DNA of 60,844 nt, from the NCBI GenBank assembly GCA_017471965.1, contig JAFURF010000076.1, positions 1 to 60,844 of the forward strand, in the 5' to 3' direction. Each line of letters opens with the position of its first letter. The stretch's first letter is position 1. Positions 35,435 to 45,057 of the stretch are shown here, one piece after another. The notes beneath the pieces were generated by a model. The model ran no database searches, was not told the origin of the DNA, and worked only from the letters and a program-made list of their open reading frames with translations. The stretch is from Bacteroidales bacterium (lineage in GTDB: Bacteria > Bacteroidota > Bacteroidia > Bacteroidales > UBA932). Both the position numbers and the translations under genes were made by a program.

Positions 35435-36382
35435 CTACCACTCAAAGAGGACAGCACCCGACACAAATCCCGCACCGAATGCGCTCATTGCAATCAGATC
35501 GCCTCTCTTGAGACGCCCGCTTCTGTTGCATTCGTCAAGAAGTATCGGGCAGCAGGAACTCGACGAATTTCCATGATCTTCTATATTGACCGGAAACTTG
35601 TCCGAAGGCTGCTCCAGGTACTCCTGAATGGCATTTATTATACGGATATTTGCCTGATGAAGCATGAAATGGTCCACCTCATCGGCTGTGACTCCGGTTT
35701 CCTTCAGCGTCCTGGCAATATCCCTGCTTGCAGCCTTGACAGCAAACTTGAATACATCCTGGCCTTTCATCTGGAGAGGAACATCCACCTCTTCCTTTGT
35801 AATATATGGAGTATGATGAAGGAGCCTGTACTGCCAGAGTTTGTCCGTAGCACTGGATGCCGAAAGTTTGATGCTCCTGATGTTGTCTCCCGGAGTAAGA
35901 ACCGCGGCACCCGCTCCGTCACCGAAAAGCACGCAGGTCCTTCGGTCGTTCCAGTCAGTCATCCTCGTAGGTTCTTCAGCACACACGACCAGCACATTGC
36001 CGACTCGTCCTGCCTTATAGAATGATTCAGCAATTTCCAGTGCATGTATGAATCCTGCACAGGCGCAGTTTATGTCGATGCATGGGCAGGTAGCACCGAT
36101 TCCTCCCTGGATGATGCAACTCAACTGAGGCGTCACATATTCGTTCACTACATTTGAACAGATGATGAAGTCAAGTTCATCTGCATTCATTCCTGCATCT
36201 GCAAGAGCCTTGAGGGAGGCCTCTATAGCCATGTCTTCAAGTTTCTCATCTGAAATGACACGTCTGCTCTTCACGCCGGTCCTCGTCGTGATCCACTGGT
36301 CACTCGTATCAAGGAACTGTGAAAGCATTTCGTTTGTAACAACTTTTCTGGGAAGCACACTTCCCGTACCTGAAATTTTCAT
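35435..36382 (-). CDS. fabH: 3-oxoacyl-ACP synthase III
   Basis: Starts fatty-acid synthesis by condensing acyl-CoA with malonyl-ACP. The 315-aa KAS III protein has catalytic Cys108 in CACAGF, His in HQANIRIINA and Asn in HGNSSSS. The longer frame from 36412 begins with TTG inside a TAATTTTG promoter box (36410-36417), so I use the ATG at 36382, which gives the family's standard MKISGTGS-type start. It is the first gene of the fab series. Confidence 0.94.
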   Translation of the reverse strand: MKISGTGSVLPRKVVTNEMLSQFLDTSDQWITTRTGVKSRRVISDEKLEDMAIEASLKALADAGMNADELDFIICSNVVNEYVTPQLSCIIQGGIGATCPCIDINCACAGFIHALEIAESFYKAGRVGNVLVVCAEEPTRMTDWNDRRTCVLFGDGAGAAVLTPGDNIRSIKLSASSATDKLWQYRLLHHTPYITKEEVDVPLQMKGQDVFKFAVKAASRDIARTLKETGVTADEVDHFMLHQANIRIINAIQEYLEQPSDKFPVNIEDHGNSSSSCCPILLDECNRSGRLKRGDLIAMSAFGAGFVSGAVLFEW

Positions 36383-36409
36383 CTGATGAATTTTTTTATT
36401 CGTCGGATG

Positions 36410-36417
36410 CAAAATTA
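36410..36417 (-). promoter_or_regulatory. fabH -7 box
   Basis: The minus-strand TAATTTTG lies 27 nt before the chosen fabH start. It has no clear -33 TTG at the normal spacing. Confidence 0.5.
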
Positions 36418-36507
36418 CAGCGGCTGCAAACGTCCGGAAAATTAATGTGGTGAGGTATGGAGGTAATTGGTGGAACGTCGGAAGAACTTGTCCGTTCGTG
36501 GTGATTT

Positions 36508-36539
36508 TTTGTTATTTGGGGCAAAATTTTCTACATTTG
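36508..36539 (+). promoter_or_regulatory. Promoter of the LytTR regulator
   Basis: TTTG (36508-36511), a 20-nt spacer and TACATTTG (36532-36539) form a complete Bacteroidota promoter, 23 nt before ATG 36563. Confidence 0.75.
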
Positions 36540-36562
36540 CCCCGCTAAAACCGAAAACTAAG

Positions 36563-37459
36563 ATGATTCTTGACCAAAAGATCCCAGGCTATCTGCTTGG
36601 AAAATACCAGTTGATAGGTACGGTGACTTTCTCCGTACTTTTTGCTGTGGTATTCCTGAACATATACATACCGTTCTCCGACACGGCATGGTTCGGACTC
36701 GGAGATTCCACTATGTTTCTGAACACCATCGTATTCATAGCGGCGGCCATATTCACCTTGATATGCAGCAGGACACTCATGTACAAGAGCAGGCATCTGT
36801 TCGAAATGAATTTCCTGACCTACATAATCTGGTGCATCATGGAAATCGTATGCATATGCGTATTCTACACCGGACTGACTCTGGACATTCCGTCACTGAA
36901 GGAAGAGCCTACTCTTACGATATTCGGAAGATCACTTCTTTATGGTGCGATAGCACTTGGAGTCCCATACATAATAGCGGGAATGTATTTTGCCATCATC
37001 GACAAGAACAACACCATCCGTCTGATGAACTACGACAATGTAGTTACCGACGAACCCATCAGGACCGGGACACAGAACAACCATAAGATAACGCTGTTCG
37101 ACAACAGCGGCGCATTGAAACTGTCGTTGAGTCTGGACAATCTCTATTACATCGAGTCTGATGACAACTACATCAAGGTGTGGTATACCGACAGCAAGGG
37201 AGAACTCAAGCAGTATATGCTCAGATGTCGTCTCAAGACTGTGGAGGAAAGTTTCAAGGGAAGCGGACTGATGCGGTGCCACAGAAAATACATCGTCAAT
37301 ATCAACAAGGTGAGCATGCTCCGCAAGGAGAGCGAAGGATATATCCTTGACCTGGACAAGGAAGGCATTCCACCTATCTCAGTAACAAAGACTTATACAG
37401 ACTCGATACTGAGTCATTTCACAGAGCAGTCCCCTCTTCTCGAACCGATGGACGAATAG
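36563..37459 (+). CDS. Membrane-anchored LytTR-family DNA-binding regulator
   Basis: A 298-aa protein with four predicted membrane helices (about residues 15-140) and a C-terminal LytTR DNA-binding domain (about 180-285: LDNLYYIESDDNYIKVWY, MRCHRKYIVNINKV). It has no receiver domain, so the membrane part may sense a signal directly. The start at 36563 is chosen because a strong promoter lies inside the longer frame from 36467. It converges on the SusC/SusD operon with only 3 nt between stop codons; control of that operon is possible but not shown. Confidence 0.85.
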   Translation: MILDQKIPGYLLGKYQLIGTVTFSVLFAVVFLNIYIPFSDTAWFGLGDSTMFLNTIVFIAAAIFTLICSRTLMYKSRHLFEMNFLTYIIWCIMEIVCICVFYTGLTLDIPSLKEEPTLTIFGRSLLYGAIALGVPYIIAGMYFAIIDKNNTIRLMNYDNVVTDEPIRTGTQNNHKITLFDNSGALKLSLSLDNLYYIESDDNYIKVWYTDSKGELKQYMLRCRLKTVEESFKGSGLMRCHRKYIVNINKVSMLRKESEGYILDLDKEGIPPISVTKTYTDSILSHFTEQSPLLEPMDE

Positions 37460-37462
37460 AAT

Positions 37463-37912
37463 CTATTCTACAGGAATATTGTCGATTCTGACGAATTTCT
37501 GGACGAATGATTCATCATCCTTGGCAATCCAGGTCATTTCTGTTGCAGTAAGGTCCTTGATGATGTATCGGTGGGCCCAGTCTCCGGAATCATGATCGTA
37601 ATTGCCTCTGATGATCGCGCCAAGTTCCGGATCAGTCTCGAGAAAATATGAGCCTGTCACAGTATGCGGAACATTCAAGAAGGAATCCAGATTCTGATAC
37701 ATAGTGTATGTCCGATCATTGCGGACTATGTCCAGATACACATAAGTTCCGTCCATAAGGCCGGCGCCGTTCCACTCGGACAGTTCCCATTGCCCGGAGA
37801 TATTGTTTGCATTGACCTCAAGATATTCGACTTTCAGTTCCGTGTCTTTCTCACATGACGCCACAAACGAAGACACCATCAAAATTGCAATCAGATATTT
37901 TATATATTTCAT
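37463..37912 (-). CDS. Small lipoprotein with lipocalin-like domain
   Basis: A 149-aa lipoprotein with lipobox VASC (Cys20) followed by acidic residues (EKDTE), which favours surface export in Bacteroidetes. A beta-rich body begins NNISGQWELSEWNG and includes YTMYQNL, resembling the lipocalin-like/DUF5004-type lipoproteins of this phylum. Ligand unknown. It is the last gene of the SusC operon, 43 nt after the DUF1573 gene, and its stop lies next to that of the convergent LytTR gene. Confidence 0.7.
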   Translation of the reverse strand: MKYIKYLIAILMVSSFVASCEKDTELKVEYLEVNANNISGQWELSEWNGAGLMDGTYVYLDIVRNDRTYTMYQNLDSFLNVPHTVTGSYFLETDPELGAIIRGNYDHDSGDWAHRYIIKDLTATEMTWIAKDDESFVQKFVRIDNIPVE

Positions 37913-37955
37913 AACTTCAGTTGTTTTCTATATAGTTCAGATTTCCCGACTTACT

Positions 37956-38741
37956 TCAGTCGCCCGGGAATATGCTCACTGTTATTGACGACCTGCTCGG
38001 AGGCAGTCCCAGTCCTTTGAGGATCACCTTCATATATTTTCCGGGGGGCCTTGCCTGCGGGTCATATATTATCACTATCTCACCTTCCTGTCCGCTCAAG
38101 ACCGTCTGGGGCCTCGCTTCAAATGAAAGACATTCCGGAAGAAAAGCCTCTTCACATCCCAGTGTCAACGGCTTGTTGCCGACATTGATGAAGCGCAGTT
38201 TCTCCACCGCCCTCAGTCCTTCAGCAAAGGCCACCTCAGACCTGCGCAGACGGATCGCACCCATCTGGACCGGCCACTCACCTGCCATATCGGCTCCCGC
38301 AGAGACATCTACGCTCAGTCTCAGGACTGCAGCAGGTTCGTTTCCCTCACGGGTATATACGAAAATCCTTCGTTCAAACTTGCCCGGATGGCCTTTGGGA
38401 TCATATCTGACAGATATCTCAGTATTGTCCCCAGGCTCAAGCGACTGCTTCCCAGCCGTTGCTGTCAGGCAGGAACAGGTAGTCCTCAATGCCCTTATCT
38501 CAAGCCTTTCCGTACCAATGTTCTCCAGTTCATAGACAAATACCGACGGTGCATCGTCCTCATTCATCTTCGGAGCGACAATATGTCTGACATGGAATCC
38601 AAGAGACGCAGAGTCACAAGAAAGTCTTGGGGAAACCACTGCATCGAGCATGTCTTTCGGAACAATCCTGATCTGTGAGTATGAAATACAGGAAAGTCCG
38701 AAGAATATACAGCACCCGGATATGAATCCACGGAACGTCAT
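37956..38741 (-). CDS. DUF1573 domain protein
   Basis: A 261-aa exported protein (signal segment about 1-22). An Ig-like DUF1573 domain is visible: YELENIGTERLEIRALRTTCSCLTA followed by LEPGDNTEISVRYDPKGHPGKFERRIFVYT. A second, weaker copy is at about 165-250 (LRFINVGNKPLTLG, EIVIIYDPQARPPGKYMKVI). The function of the domain is unknown, and it often occurs beside surface or envelope systems. The gene starts 3 nt after the subtilisin gene ends. Confidence 0.8.
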   Translation of the reverse strand: MTFRGFISGCCIFFGLSCISYSQIRIVPKDMLDAVVSPRLSCDSASLGFHVRHIVAPKMNEDDAPSVFVYELENIGTERLEIRALRTTCSCLTATAGKQSLEPGDNTEISVRYDPKGHPGKFERRIFVYTREGNEPAAVLRLSVDVSAGADMAGEWPVQMGAIRLRRSEVAFAEGLRAVEKLRFINVGNKPLTLGCEEAFLPECLSFEARPQTVLSGQEGEIVIIYDPQARPPGKYMKVILKGLGLPPSRSSITVSIFPGD

Positions 38742-38744
38742 ATC

Positions 38745-40766
38745 CTAAAGCCAGCCATTTCCATTCGCACTCTCACGCACCGTGATGACAAAACGGTCTG
38801 TACGTGTTCCTGTGACAGATGCCTCGGTCTGTCCGGCCTTTATACCTTTTATCACCATCCGTCCGTCGACAATCGATGCTGTCGCGATACTGTTGTCAGC
38901 AACACTTACAGTGAAGGTATCTCCATCCATATAAATCGACGGCAAGACGGTCACTTGTCCGCCTTCCTGCATATATATATTCGGGAAAGTCATATCTACC
39001 CCGGCTCCCTCGATTGCCTTCAGAAGAGCATAGGCATTCACCTGTCCGTGTCCCATTCCGCCCTTGAAGGGTCTGAGGTCCAGTTTCTGCATAGGCGCAG
39101 AGAGTTCAAGATCTGCCACATATCTCTTGTACTGCTTGTCACCGGTCATGTATTCATCAATCGGCGTAGCGGTCTCATAGAGAAGATTCTTGAATTCTTC
39201 TGCCTTGAAATGCTTCCTGAGTCTGACTGCATAGGACAATCCCAATGCTGCAACTCCTGAAACATGAGGACAGGCCATCGAGGTTCCCTCCATATATCCG
39301 TAACCCGTACCGCTGATATGTTCCGGCAGGGTGGAAAGGATACAGCCTATGGCACCGTAATGATGTGTCTCATCCACATAGTTCCAGTAATAATCCTGAT
39401 CTCCGCCAGGAGCCGAAATCGTGGTGCCAGGACCATAGTTGCTGTATACTGCAGGGGTAAAGTCGCCTGCTGTCGCTGCAACCGCCACAAAATCCGGATA
39501 TGCGCCAGGATAACTTGCAGCAGGGGCGGCCTCATTTCCACCGGCAAAAACAGCAATACCTCCATCAATCACTCCATCAGGAGAACCTGCATTATGAATG
39601 AAGTAGTCAAGCGCCTTCTTCTCGATTACATTATATGTCTCCCATTCTTCGTCAGTAGCATATTGAGGAGTCCACTCATATGGATTTGCAGCACCGGAGA
39701 TATATCCCCAACTGCATTGAAGTATCACTGCACCATTATCGGCAGCGTACTTGATCGCTCTTACCTCGTCGAGAACAGTGCCGGCATATGCTCCTGAAAA
39801 TATCTGGCAGGACATGATCCTGACCCCGGGAACTTGCTCTCCATTACCTCCAGCAATCGAAGAGATACCTATACCGTTGTTGTTGACAGCAGCAATAACT
39901 CCTGCCACATGGGTTCCATGCCCTGTATCATTGATATCATCAGCACTCACAACACCGTGACCTTTCACAAAGTTATAGCCATGATAATCACCTGCATAAC
40001 CATTACCGTCATTATCCTCATGCGATCTCCATATCTCATCCTCATTCACCCACATGCTTGCCTTGAGGTCCGGATGCGAAACATCCACTCCTTCATCAAG
40101 AACTGCGACAATGATTGAAGGATCACCTGTAGACATAGACCATGCATCCTTGACCTGAACATCTGCCCCTTTTATGAACTTGTCAGGGCGCAGGTTACCG
40201 TCGTTAACCATATTCCACTGCTCTGAGAAATATGGGTCATCAAATACCTGAGAGGTACCTGAAACCATCTGACCGATCATTTCAGGAGTAAGAGGGACAG
40301 GCTTGTCATTCTCCCTTTTCAGTACCCTGTTGTATTCGACTCCTCTGACTTCTCCTAGTTCTGAAAGCCTTGCAGCAACATCCTCGACAGAATATTCTTC
40401 AGAAAAACTTACCACATACCACAGATGCAGTCCTTCTTCACGGGCCCTATCTTCAGTACGCGAATCTATAGGAAACACTCTCTCGATCCTATAGCCTTTG
40501 ACTCTGTCCAGTATCTCGTCAACGCTGAGGACACCGGAACGTGTCATCGGACGTGCAGGGCCACTCTTGGTTACAGCGGCCTTATCCAATATATCACTTA
40601 CACGAGGATCAAACCGGACAAGTATCTGTCCATCGACCACATCTTCAGACATCTGCGGCAATTTCTCTTCCTGAACAGGAGACATTCCTGGCCTGTCAAC
40701 AGAACAAGAAGCCATGACAGCCATAAAAGACACCGTCGTCAGCAACATTAATTTTCTTACTGTCAT
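38745..40766 (-). CDS. Surface subtilisin-like serine protease (S8 family lipoprotein)
   Basis: A 673-aa lipoprotein: lipobox VMASC (Cys21), a propeptide-like region (about 45-150, GQILVRFDP), an S8 catalytic domain (about 175-570) and a C-terminal Ig-like domain (about 595-665). The triad is complete: Asp224 (VAVLDEGVD), His283 (GHGTHVAG), Ser496 (GTSMACPHVSG), with oxyanion Asn411 (AGGNEA). It would act at the cell surface or in the periplasm on proteins. Only 2 nt separate it from the LRR/BACON gene upstream and 3 nt from DUF1573 downstream. It is the only recognisable enzyme of the SusC/SusD operon. Confidence 0.92.
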   Translation of the reverse strand: MTVRKLMLLTTVSFMAVMASCSVDRPGMSPVQEEKLPQMSEDVVDGQILVRFDPRVSDILDKAAVTKSGPARPMTRSGVLSVDEILDRVKGYRIERVFPIDSRTEDRAREEGLHLWYVVSFSEEYSVEDVAARLSELGEVRGVEYNRVLKRENDKPVPLTPEMIGQMVSGTSQVFDDPYFSEQWNMVNDGNLRPDKFIKGADVQVKDAWSMSTGDPSIIVAVLDEGVDVSHPDLKASMWVNEDEIWRSHEDNDGNGYAGDYHGYNFVKGHGVVSADDINDTGHGTHVAGVIAAVNNNGIGISSIAGGNGEQVPGVRIMSCQIFSGAYAGTVLDEVRAIKYAADNGAVILQCSWGYISGAANPYEWTPQYATDEEWETYNVIEKKALDYFIHNAGSPDGVIDGGIAVFAGGNEAAPAASYPGAYPDFVAVAATAGDFTPAVYSNYGPGTTISAPGGDQDYYWNYVDETHHYGAIGCILSTLPEHISGTGYGYMEGTSMACPHVSGVAALGLSYAVRLRKHFKAEEFKNLLYETATPIDEYMTGDKQYKRYVADLELSAPMQKLDLRPFKGGMGHGQVNAYALLKAIEGAGVDMTFPNIYMQEGGQVTVLPSIYMDGDTFTVSVADNSIATASIVDGRMVIKGIKAGQTEASVTGTRTDRFVITVRESANGNGWL

Positions 40767-40768
40767 AT

Positions 40769-42412
40769 CTATTCCTGAGTATTATTCGGGTTATACTTCT
40801 TGTTCACATAATGTTCATAATAATAGTCCAGACTTACAGGTTCGTTCGTGAAACCTGCATTCTGACCGTCTGATGTCTTTCCTTCCTGAGAAAAGATCAG
40901 GGAATAAGGAAGCCACAGATCCAGTTTCGGATGGAAAAGCAGCCAGTCAGGAAGTTCGCCGGTAAGACGGTTGAAATTGATGGCAAAGAAGTTTGCATCA
41001 GGCAGGACCTTCGGCAGACCTATCAGGACATCAGGCAAGGTATCGTTTGCATGTACCTCCTCTGCAGTCCACTTAGGAATATCCGGTTCATACTTCAGAT
41101 CCGGAATTTCTCCATGCAGATAGTTCACTGATAGCCTGATAGTATCAAGATTGCTCCATTTGAGAATCCTGACAGGGAAAGAAGGCTCATCTATCAGGCC
41201 ACCCACGTTCTTTCTCTTGTCATTGCTCAGGTCATATATGGTATGACGCTGGTTTGCGTTCATCACCAGAGCATGGAGATTAGGGAAATTCTCCTGAGTG
41301 AGTATGTCTGGAATGGTCTGGAAACAGTTGGAACTCAAATCAAGATATTCCAGATTCTTCAGATTCACAAAATCCGGATGCAGACTGACCAGACCATATG
41401 CTCCTATCGTCAGACGCTTGAGTTGAGTAAGTTTCGTTATGTATTCTCCAGTATCTATGCTCTTAAGGAACTGATTGGCATTGGAATAGAACACGATCTC
41501 CTCTGCCGCTGTCAGATACTGCACCTCGTAAGGGAGAGGTTCCTTCGTATTGAACATGAAGAACTGGACATATTTTACCCTTCCCTTGTTCGGGCCATCC
41601 TTCCAGACATGGACATTAGTCCAATGCTCAAGTCTTTCAGATGTGTCATATTCCATATAGCCGTTGAGTGCCCTGTTGATGGCCAGAATGGCGAGGGAAT
41701 CACCAGCCACAGTGTTTTCAGGGATAGGCATTGCCGCCTTCTGGACAATCTTCAATCCATCGTGAACTCCCATCTGCACCGGATGCTTAGGCTGGAACAC
41801 AATATCAGCGATCCTTTCCTTATCACGCGAATTGACCTTCCATTCAAACCGGACCACAGTGTTGCGTGGGCGCTCCTTTCTATCAAGATCGAGTTTTGCC
41901 TTCTCAAAGGTCAGCCATGAATCTGCACCTTCAGGGAGAACAACATCAAAGTCAATGTTTGCCTTGATCTTGACTTCGAAATAGCGTGAACCATATTCGG
42001 CAAAATCCTCTACATCAACCGTTGTCCGGTCAACTCTTATCTGATAATCATATCCATCCTGAACAATCGAGAAGTCATGTTTATCTTCGTCCGCATCAAG
42101 ACTTTGTATACGGACATCACCTGTACGAGGCTCGACATACAAGGTCGAATCCACAGAAATATGGCATACTGCATTTCCTCTGCCGTTTGCAGGCGATACG
42201 GAAATCCAAGGTACCTCTGTAACAACGACCCAATCGCCGTCAGATTCCACCTTGACCTCCAATGTACCTCCATCAGGACCTACAGGAAGTCTGTCATCCC
42301 CTGCACCAGTCTGTACATTGAATCCAAGACCGGAGTCATCAGGGCCACATGCACTGACTGCCGTAACGACTGAAATCATAAAAAATCTGATGAATCTCTT
42401 CATAATCGTCAA
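40769..42412 (-). CDS. BACON/LRR surface lipoprotein
   Basis: A 547-aa lipoprotein with lipobox VSAC followed by GPDDS, an acidic surface-export-like start. Two BACON-like Ig domains lie at about 40-235 (GDWVVVTEVPWISVSPANGRG; VLPEGADSWLTFEKAKLDL). A leucine-rich-repeat region covers about 325-500 (LKNLEYLDLSSNCFQTIPDIL, SNLDTIRLSVNYLHGEIPDL). BACON domains occur on carbohydrate- or mucin-binding proteins and LRRs bind proteins or glycans. I infer a ligand-binding role for the importer. An alternative start is the Met at codon 4. Confidence 0.82.
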   Translation of the reverse strand: MTIMKRFIRFFMISVVTAVSACGPDDSGLGFNVQTGAGDDRLPVGPDGGTLEVKVESDGDWVVVTEVPWISVSPANGRGNAVCHISVDSTLYVEPRTGDVRIQSLDADEDKHDFSIVQDGYDYQIRVDRTTVDVEDFAEYGSRYFEVKIKANIDFDVVLPEGADSWLTFEKAKLDLDRKERPRNTVVRFEWKVNSRDKERIADIVFQPKHPVQMGVHDGLKIVQKAAMPIPENTVAGDSLAILAINRALNGYMEYDTSERLEHWTNVHVWKDGPNKGRVKYVQFFMFNTKEPLPYEVQYLTAAEEIVFYSNANQFLKSIDTGEYITKLTQLKRLTIGAYGLVSLHPDFVNLKNLEYLDLSSNCFQTIPDILTQENFPNLHALVMNANQRHTIYDLSNDKRKNVGGLIDEPSFPVRILKWSNLDTIRLSVNYLHGEIPDLKYEPDIPKWTAEEVHANDTLPDVLIGLPKVLPDANFFAINFNRLTGELPDWLLFHPKLDLWLPYSLIFSQEGKTSDGQNAGFTNEPVSLDYYYEHYVNKKYNPNNTQE

Positions 42413-42418
42413 TTATCT

Positions 42419-45046
42419 TTAATTCAACATATAGTCACAGTTTCTGATGTCCTGAGTCTTGTCATAGATCAGATAGTATGCACCAACCTGATGGGCGTAG
42501 CAGATATCCGAGGCATCAAAAATGATTTCGGGATTATCGCTGATATCAAGATAGTATATGAGGGTGGAGATAGTATCCTCGATCTTTCCAAGGTTGTTGG
42601 ATCCGATATAGAATCCCCTCAATCCTCTGTGATTATACAGACCGGTAGGCCACTCGGACAGGCATCTTTCACCGTTCTCGTCCCTCTGTCCTCTGATAGC
42701 GAATACAGTCAGATACTGGCTGTCCAGAGGTTCCCAAGGGAAGGAAGAGAACCTGTTGTATGAAAGTTCCACTCCATACAGATACGGCATGTTGCCCGCA
42801 TGCATTTCCCACGGAAGATCGTCGAGGTCATTATATGAAAGGTCCAATGAAGACAACTGGATGGCGTTCTCATATTCAAACGAGCCTTCAGGGATGGCAT
42901 TGATGTTACATCCTCTGAAATTGATGTTCATGATCTTCGAATTGGACTTCGCCAACTCGACAGGATATGCTGTCAACTCAGGATTGTTGGCTATGGTAAG
43001 CGTCTGGACAAATATGCCATTGAAGTCTTCAGGGAATGATCCTATATGATTGTATGAGAAATCCACCGACACGATGGCGAACATGGATTTCGCATCGAAT
43101 ATATTCGGGAATTCCGTGAACTCATTGTTCCTTACAGAAAAGGTTTCTGCATCTTCCAGATAGCAGAACACACCGTCATCGCCTACAGGGAACTCCGAAA
43201 GCATGTTATTGTCAAGATACAGTTGCACAGGCTTGATATCTCTGCCCCATGCCGTCTCTATCTTTCTTATCTTATTGGACGAGAAGTCCATCATACCTAT
43301 CTTCTTCATGTTCGTGATCTCGGCCGGGATGACCTCAAGATTATTCTCGTTCAGATAAAGTATCTGGATCTTTTCACGTGAAGGTCCTGTGGCAAGTGCC
43401 TTGAATCCCTTCAGGATCTCTTCGGAACTCCACTGCCTGTTGTTTGCAAGATTTGCAGTTATAAGTCCCGGCATCTTCGCCAATGCCATAGGGAATTCCT
43501 TCATCTTCGGACAATTATATATCTCGACATCAGTACATGAAACAAGATTTGAAAGTTCGTCAGGCAGACTTTCGATCTCGCTGTTCGCTATGAAAAGTTG
43601 CTCAAGGTTGATAAGATTGCCTATCTCGGCAGGAAGACTCTTCAGACCATTGTTGACCTTGCCTGAAATCATGTCCATAGGACGTATCTTCATTCTTCCT
43701 GTACCCTTGTCAATTATTTCATCCTCTGATAATTCATCATACAATGCCGTCTCAGGAATGGTCTTCCCATGCTCGGCGAACGCCCTTGCGATAGGTTCCG
43801 ACATCTGAGTCACCGGATGCATTCTCTCAAGATACCTCTTATGACGTCGTATACGGTCTGAAGTGCCCTTACCGGCAGCGGCAGTCGGGTCATAACCGGC
43901 AAGATTGGAATCATTATGCGAACCGAGATACAACTCCACCATCTCCGTAAGTTGTCCCAGAGCGGCAGGCATGTCACCGTAGAATCCGAAATCACTCAGA
44001 TTGACAAGGGCGACACGTCCGTTCGAATGCAGGGAAACGCCCGGCTGGTCTCCCCACAGGTCCGGGTCCTTGTTGAAGTTCCAGTTTGTACCGGCAGGAT
44101 AATTCTCTCCGACATAATACCACTCGGGGCCGTTCAGAGCAAGCCATATCTCACGCAAGGCATAATAGTCCTTGATGTATTCGTCTGCCTCATGAAGAGT
44201 GACAGGGACGTCAGCATCGGCAATCTCATTATCCTTCACGACAAAAGAATAATCCACCTGAGAATTTGTCTCAAGAGGAGTCCTGTCCTGGGCAAAGACA
44301 GAGTAAGAAACCACTCTGTATTCTCCAGCACGTAAAGATACGAGCGTATCGCATACACTTGACGAAGTCCTGTATCCGTCCTCCACGCCATCATCTGTAA
44401 AATGAAGGGAGAACTCTGCAGGCAACATTTCAAAGACTGTCGTCGTATTACCGGTCCTGACAGAAAGCGTAACAAAAGATATCTCGTCAAAAGTATACTC
44501 GCCAGTCTGCGACTTCACTTCCGGAAGTGCAGACATATCCTTGACAAGCCTGAACCGCACCTTGCCTCTCTCCACTGATTCCGCAACAAGATCATGTTGG
44601 CAAAGCCCTCCTGCAACGATTTCAAACGAAGAAAATCCTTCTGATGGCGTCCTTACATAAAGAGGCTGATCCTCTTTGTCAAAAAGCGTGAAGGTAAGTA
44701 TCCTGTATTCGCCTGTCAGAAGTTTCATCTTGTCACTTCTGAGACCATATTCAGCATTTTCTTCATCATAAGAATTCATGACAAGAGTCTGAGTGATGTC
44801 ATTGTCACCATACCTCAAGGTGACCTTGATCTTAGTCACATCCTTAAGATATTCAAGTTGCGGCACGAGAGCCTTTGTTCCCGGGTACGATGCCTCCTTG
44901 TACAACTTGAACTGCACATATCCATAGTCATGTTCACGATAGTCCGGTTCAACGATCTTTGAGCAGCCGGAAATCCCCATTATCATGAAACATGTCAGGA
45001 AAGCCAGAAATATATGTCTTAATGATTTCATAAACTTAACATTCAT
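42419..45046 (-). CDS. Large LRR surface lipoprotein (DUF4458-like N-terminus)
   Basis: An 875-aa lipoprotein with lipobox ISGC and two related beta-rich domains in the N-terminal 290 residues (YVQFKLYKEASYPG; GKVRFRLVKDMSALPEV), like the DUF4458 lipoproteins of Bacteroides. A long leucine-rich-repeat array follows from about residue 330 to the end (LPAEIGNLINLEQLFIANSEIESLPDEL and more). The repeats follow the LxxLxxLxLxxNxLxxIP pattern. It probably displays a protein- or glycan-binding solenoid outside the cell. The start may be the Met at codon 6. It is 11 nt downstream of the 795-aa lipoprotein gene. Confidence 0.82.
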   Translation of the reverse strand: MNVKFMKSLRHIFLAFLTCFMIMGISGCSKIVEPDYREHDYGYVQFKLYKEASYPGTKALVPQLEYLKDVTKIKVTLRYGDNDITQTLVMNSYDEENAEYGLRSDKMKLLTGEYRILTFTLFDKEDQPLYVRTPSEGFSSFEIVAGGLCQHDLVAESVERGKVRFRLVKDMSALPEVKSQTGEYTFDEISFVTLSVRTGNTTTVFEMLPAEFSLHFTDDGVEDGYRTSSSVCDTLVSLRAGEYRVVSYSVFAQDRTPLETNSQVDYSFVVKDNEIADADVPVTLHEADEYIKDYYALREIWLALNGPEWYYVGENYPAGTNWNFNKDPDLWGDQPGVSLHSNGRVALVNLSDFGFYGDMPAALGQLTEMVELYLGSHNDSNLAGYDPTAAAGKGTSDRIRRHKRYLERMHPVTQMSEPIARAFAEHGKTIPETALYDELSEDEIIDKGTGRMKIRPMDMISGKVNNGLKSLPAEIGNLINLEQLFIANSEIESLPDELSNLVSCTDVEIYNCPKMKEFPMALAKMPGLITANLANNRQWSSEEILKGFKALATGPSREKIQILYLNENNLEVIPAEITNMKKIGMMDFSSNKIRKIETAWGRDIKPVQLYLDNNMLSEFPVGDDGVFCYLEDAETFSVRNNEFTEFPNIFDAKSMFAIVSVDFSYNHIGSFPEDFNGIFVQTLTIANNPELTAYPVELAKSNSKIMNINFRGCNINAIPEGSFEYENAIQLSSLDLSYNDLDDLPWEMHAGNMPYLYGVELSYNRFSSFPWEPLDSQYLTVFAIRGQRDENGERCLSEWPTGLYNHRGLRGFYIGSNNLGKIEDTISTLIYYLDISDNPEIIFDASDICYAHQVGAYYLIYDKTQDIRNCDYMLN

Positions 45047-45057
45047 CTGTACATCGG

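Noticed and set aside
40769-42412. Glycoside hydrolase or lyase hidden in the BACON/LRR lipoprotein
   Set aside because: Only Ig-like and LRR patterns are visible and no catalytic-domain motif could be recognised.
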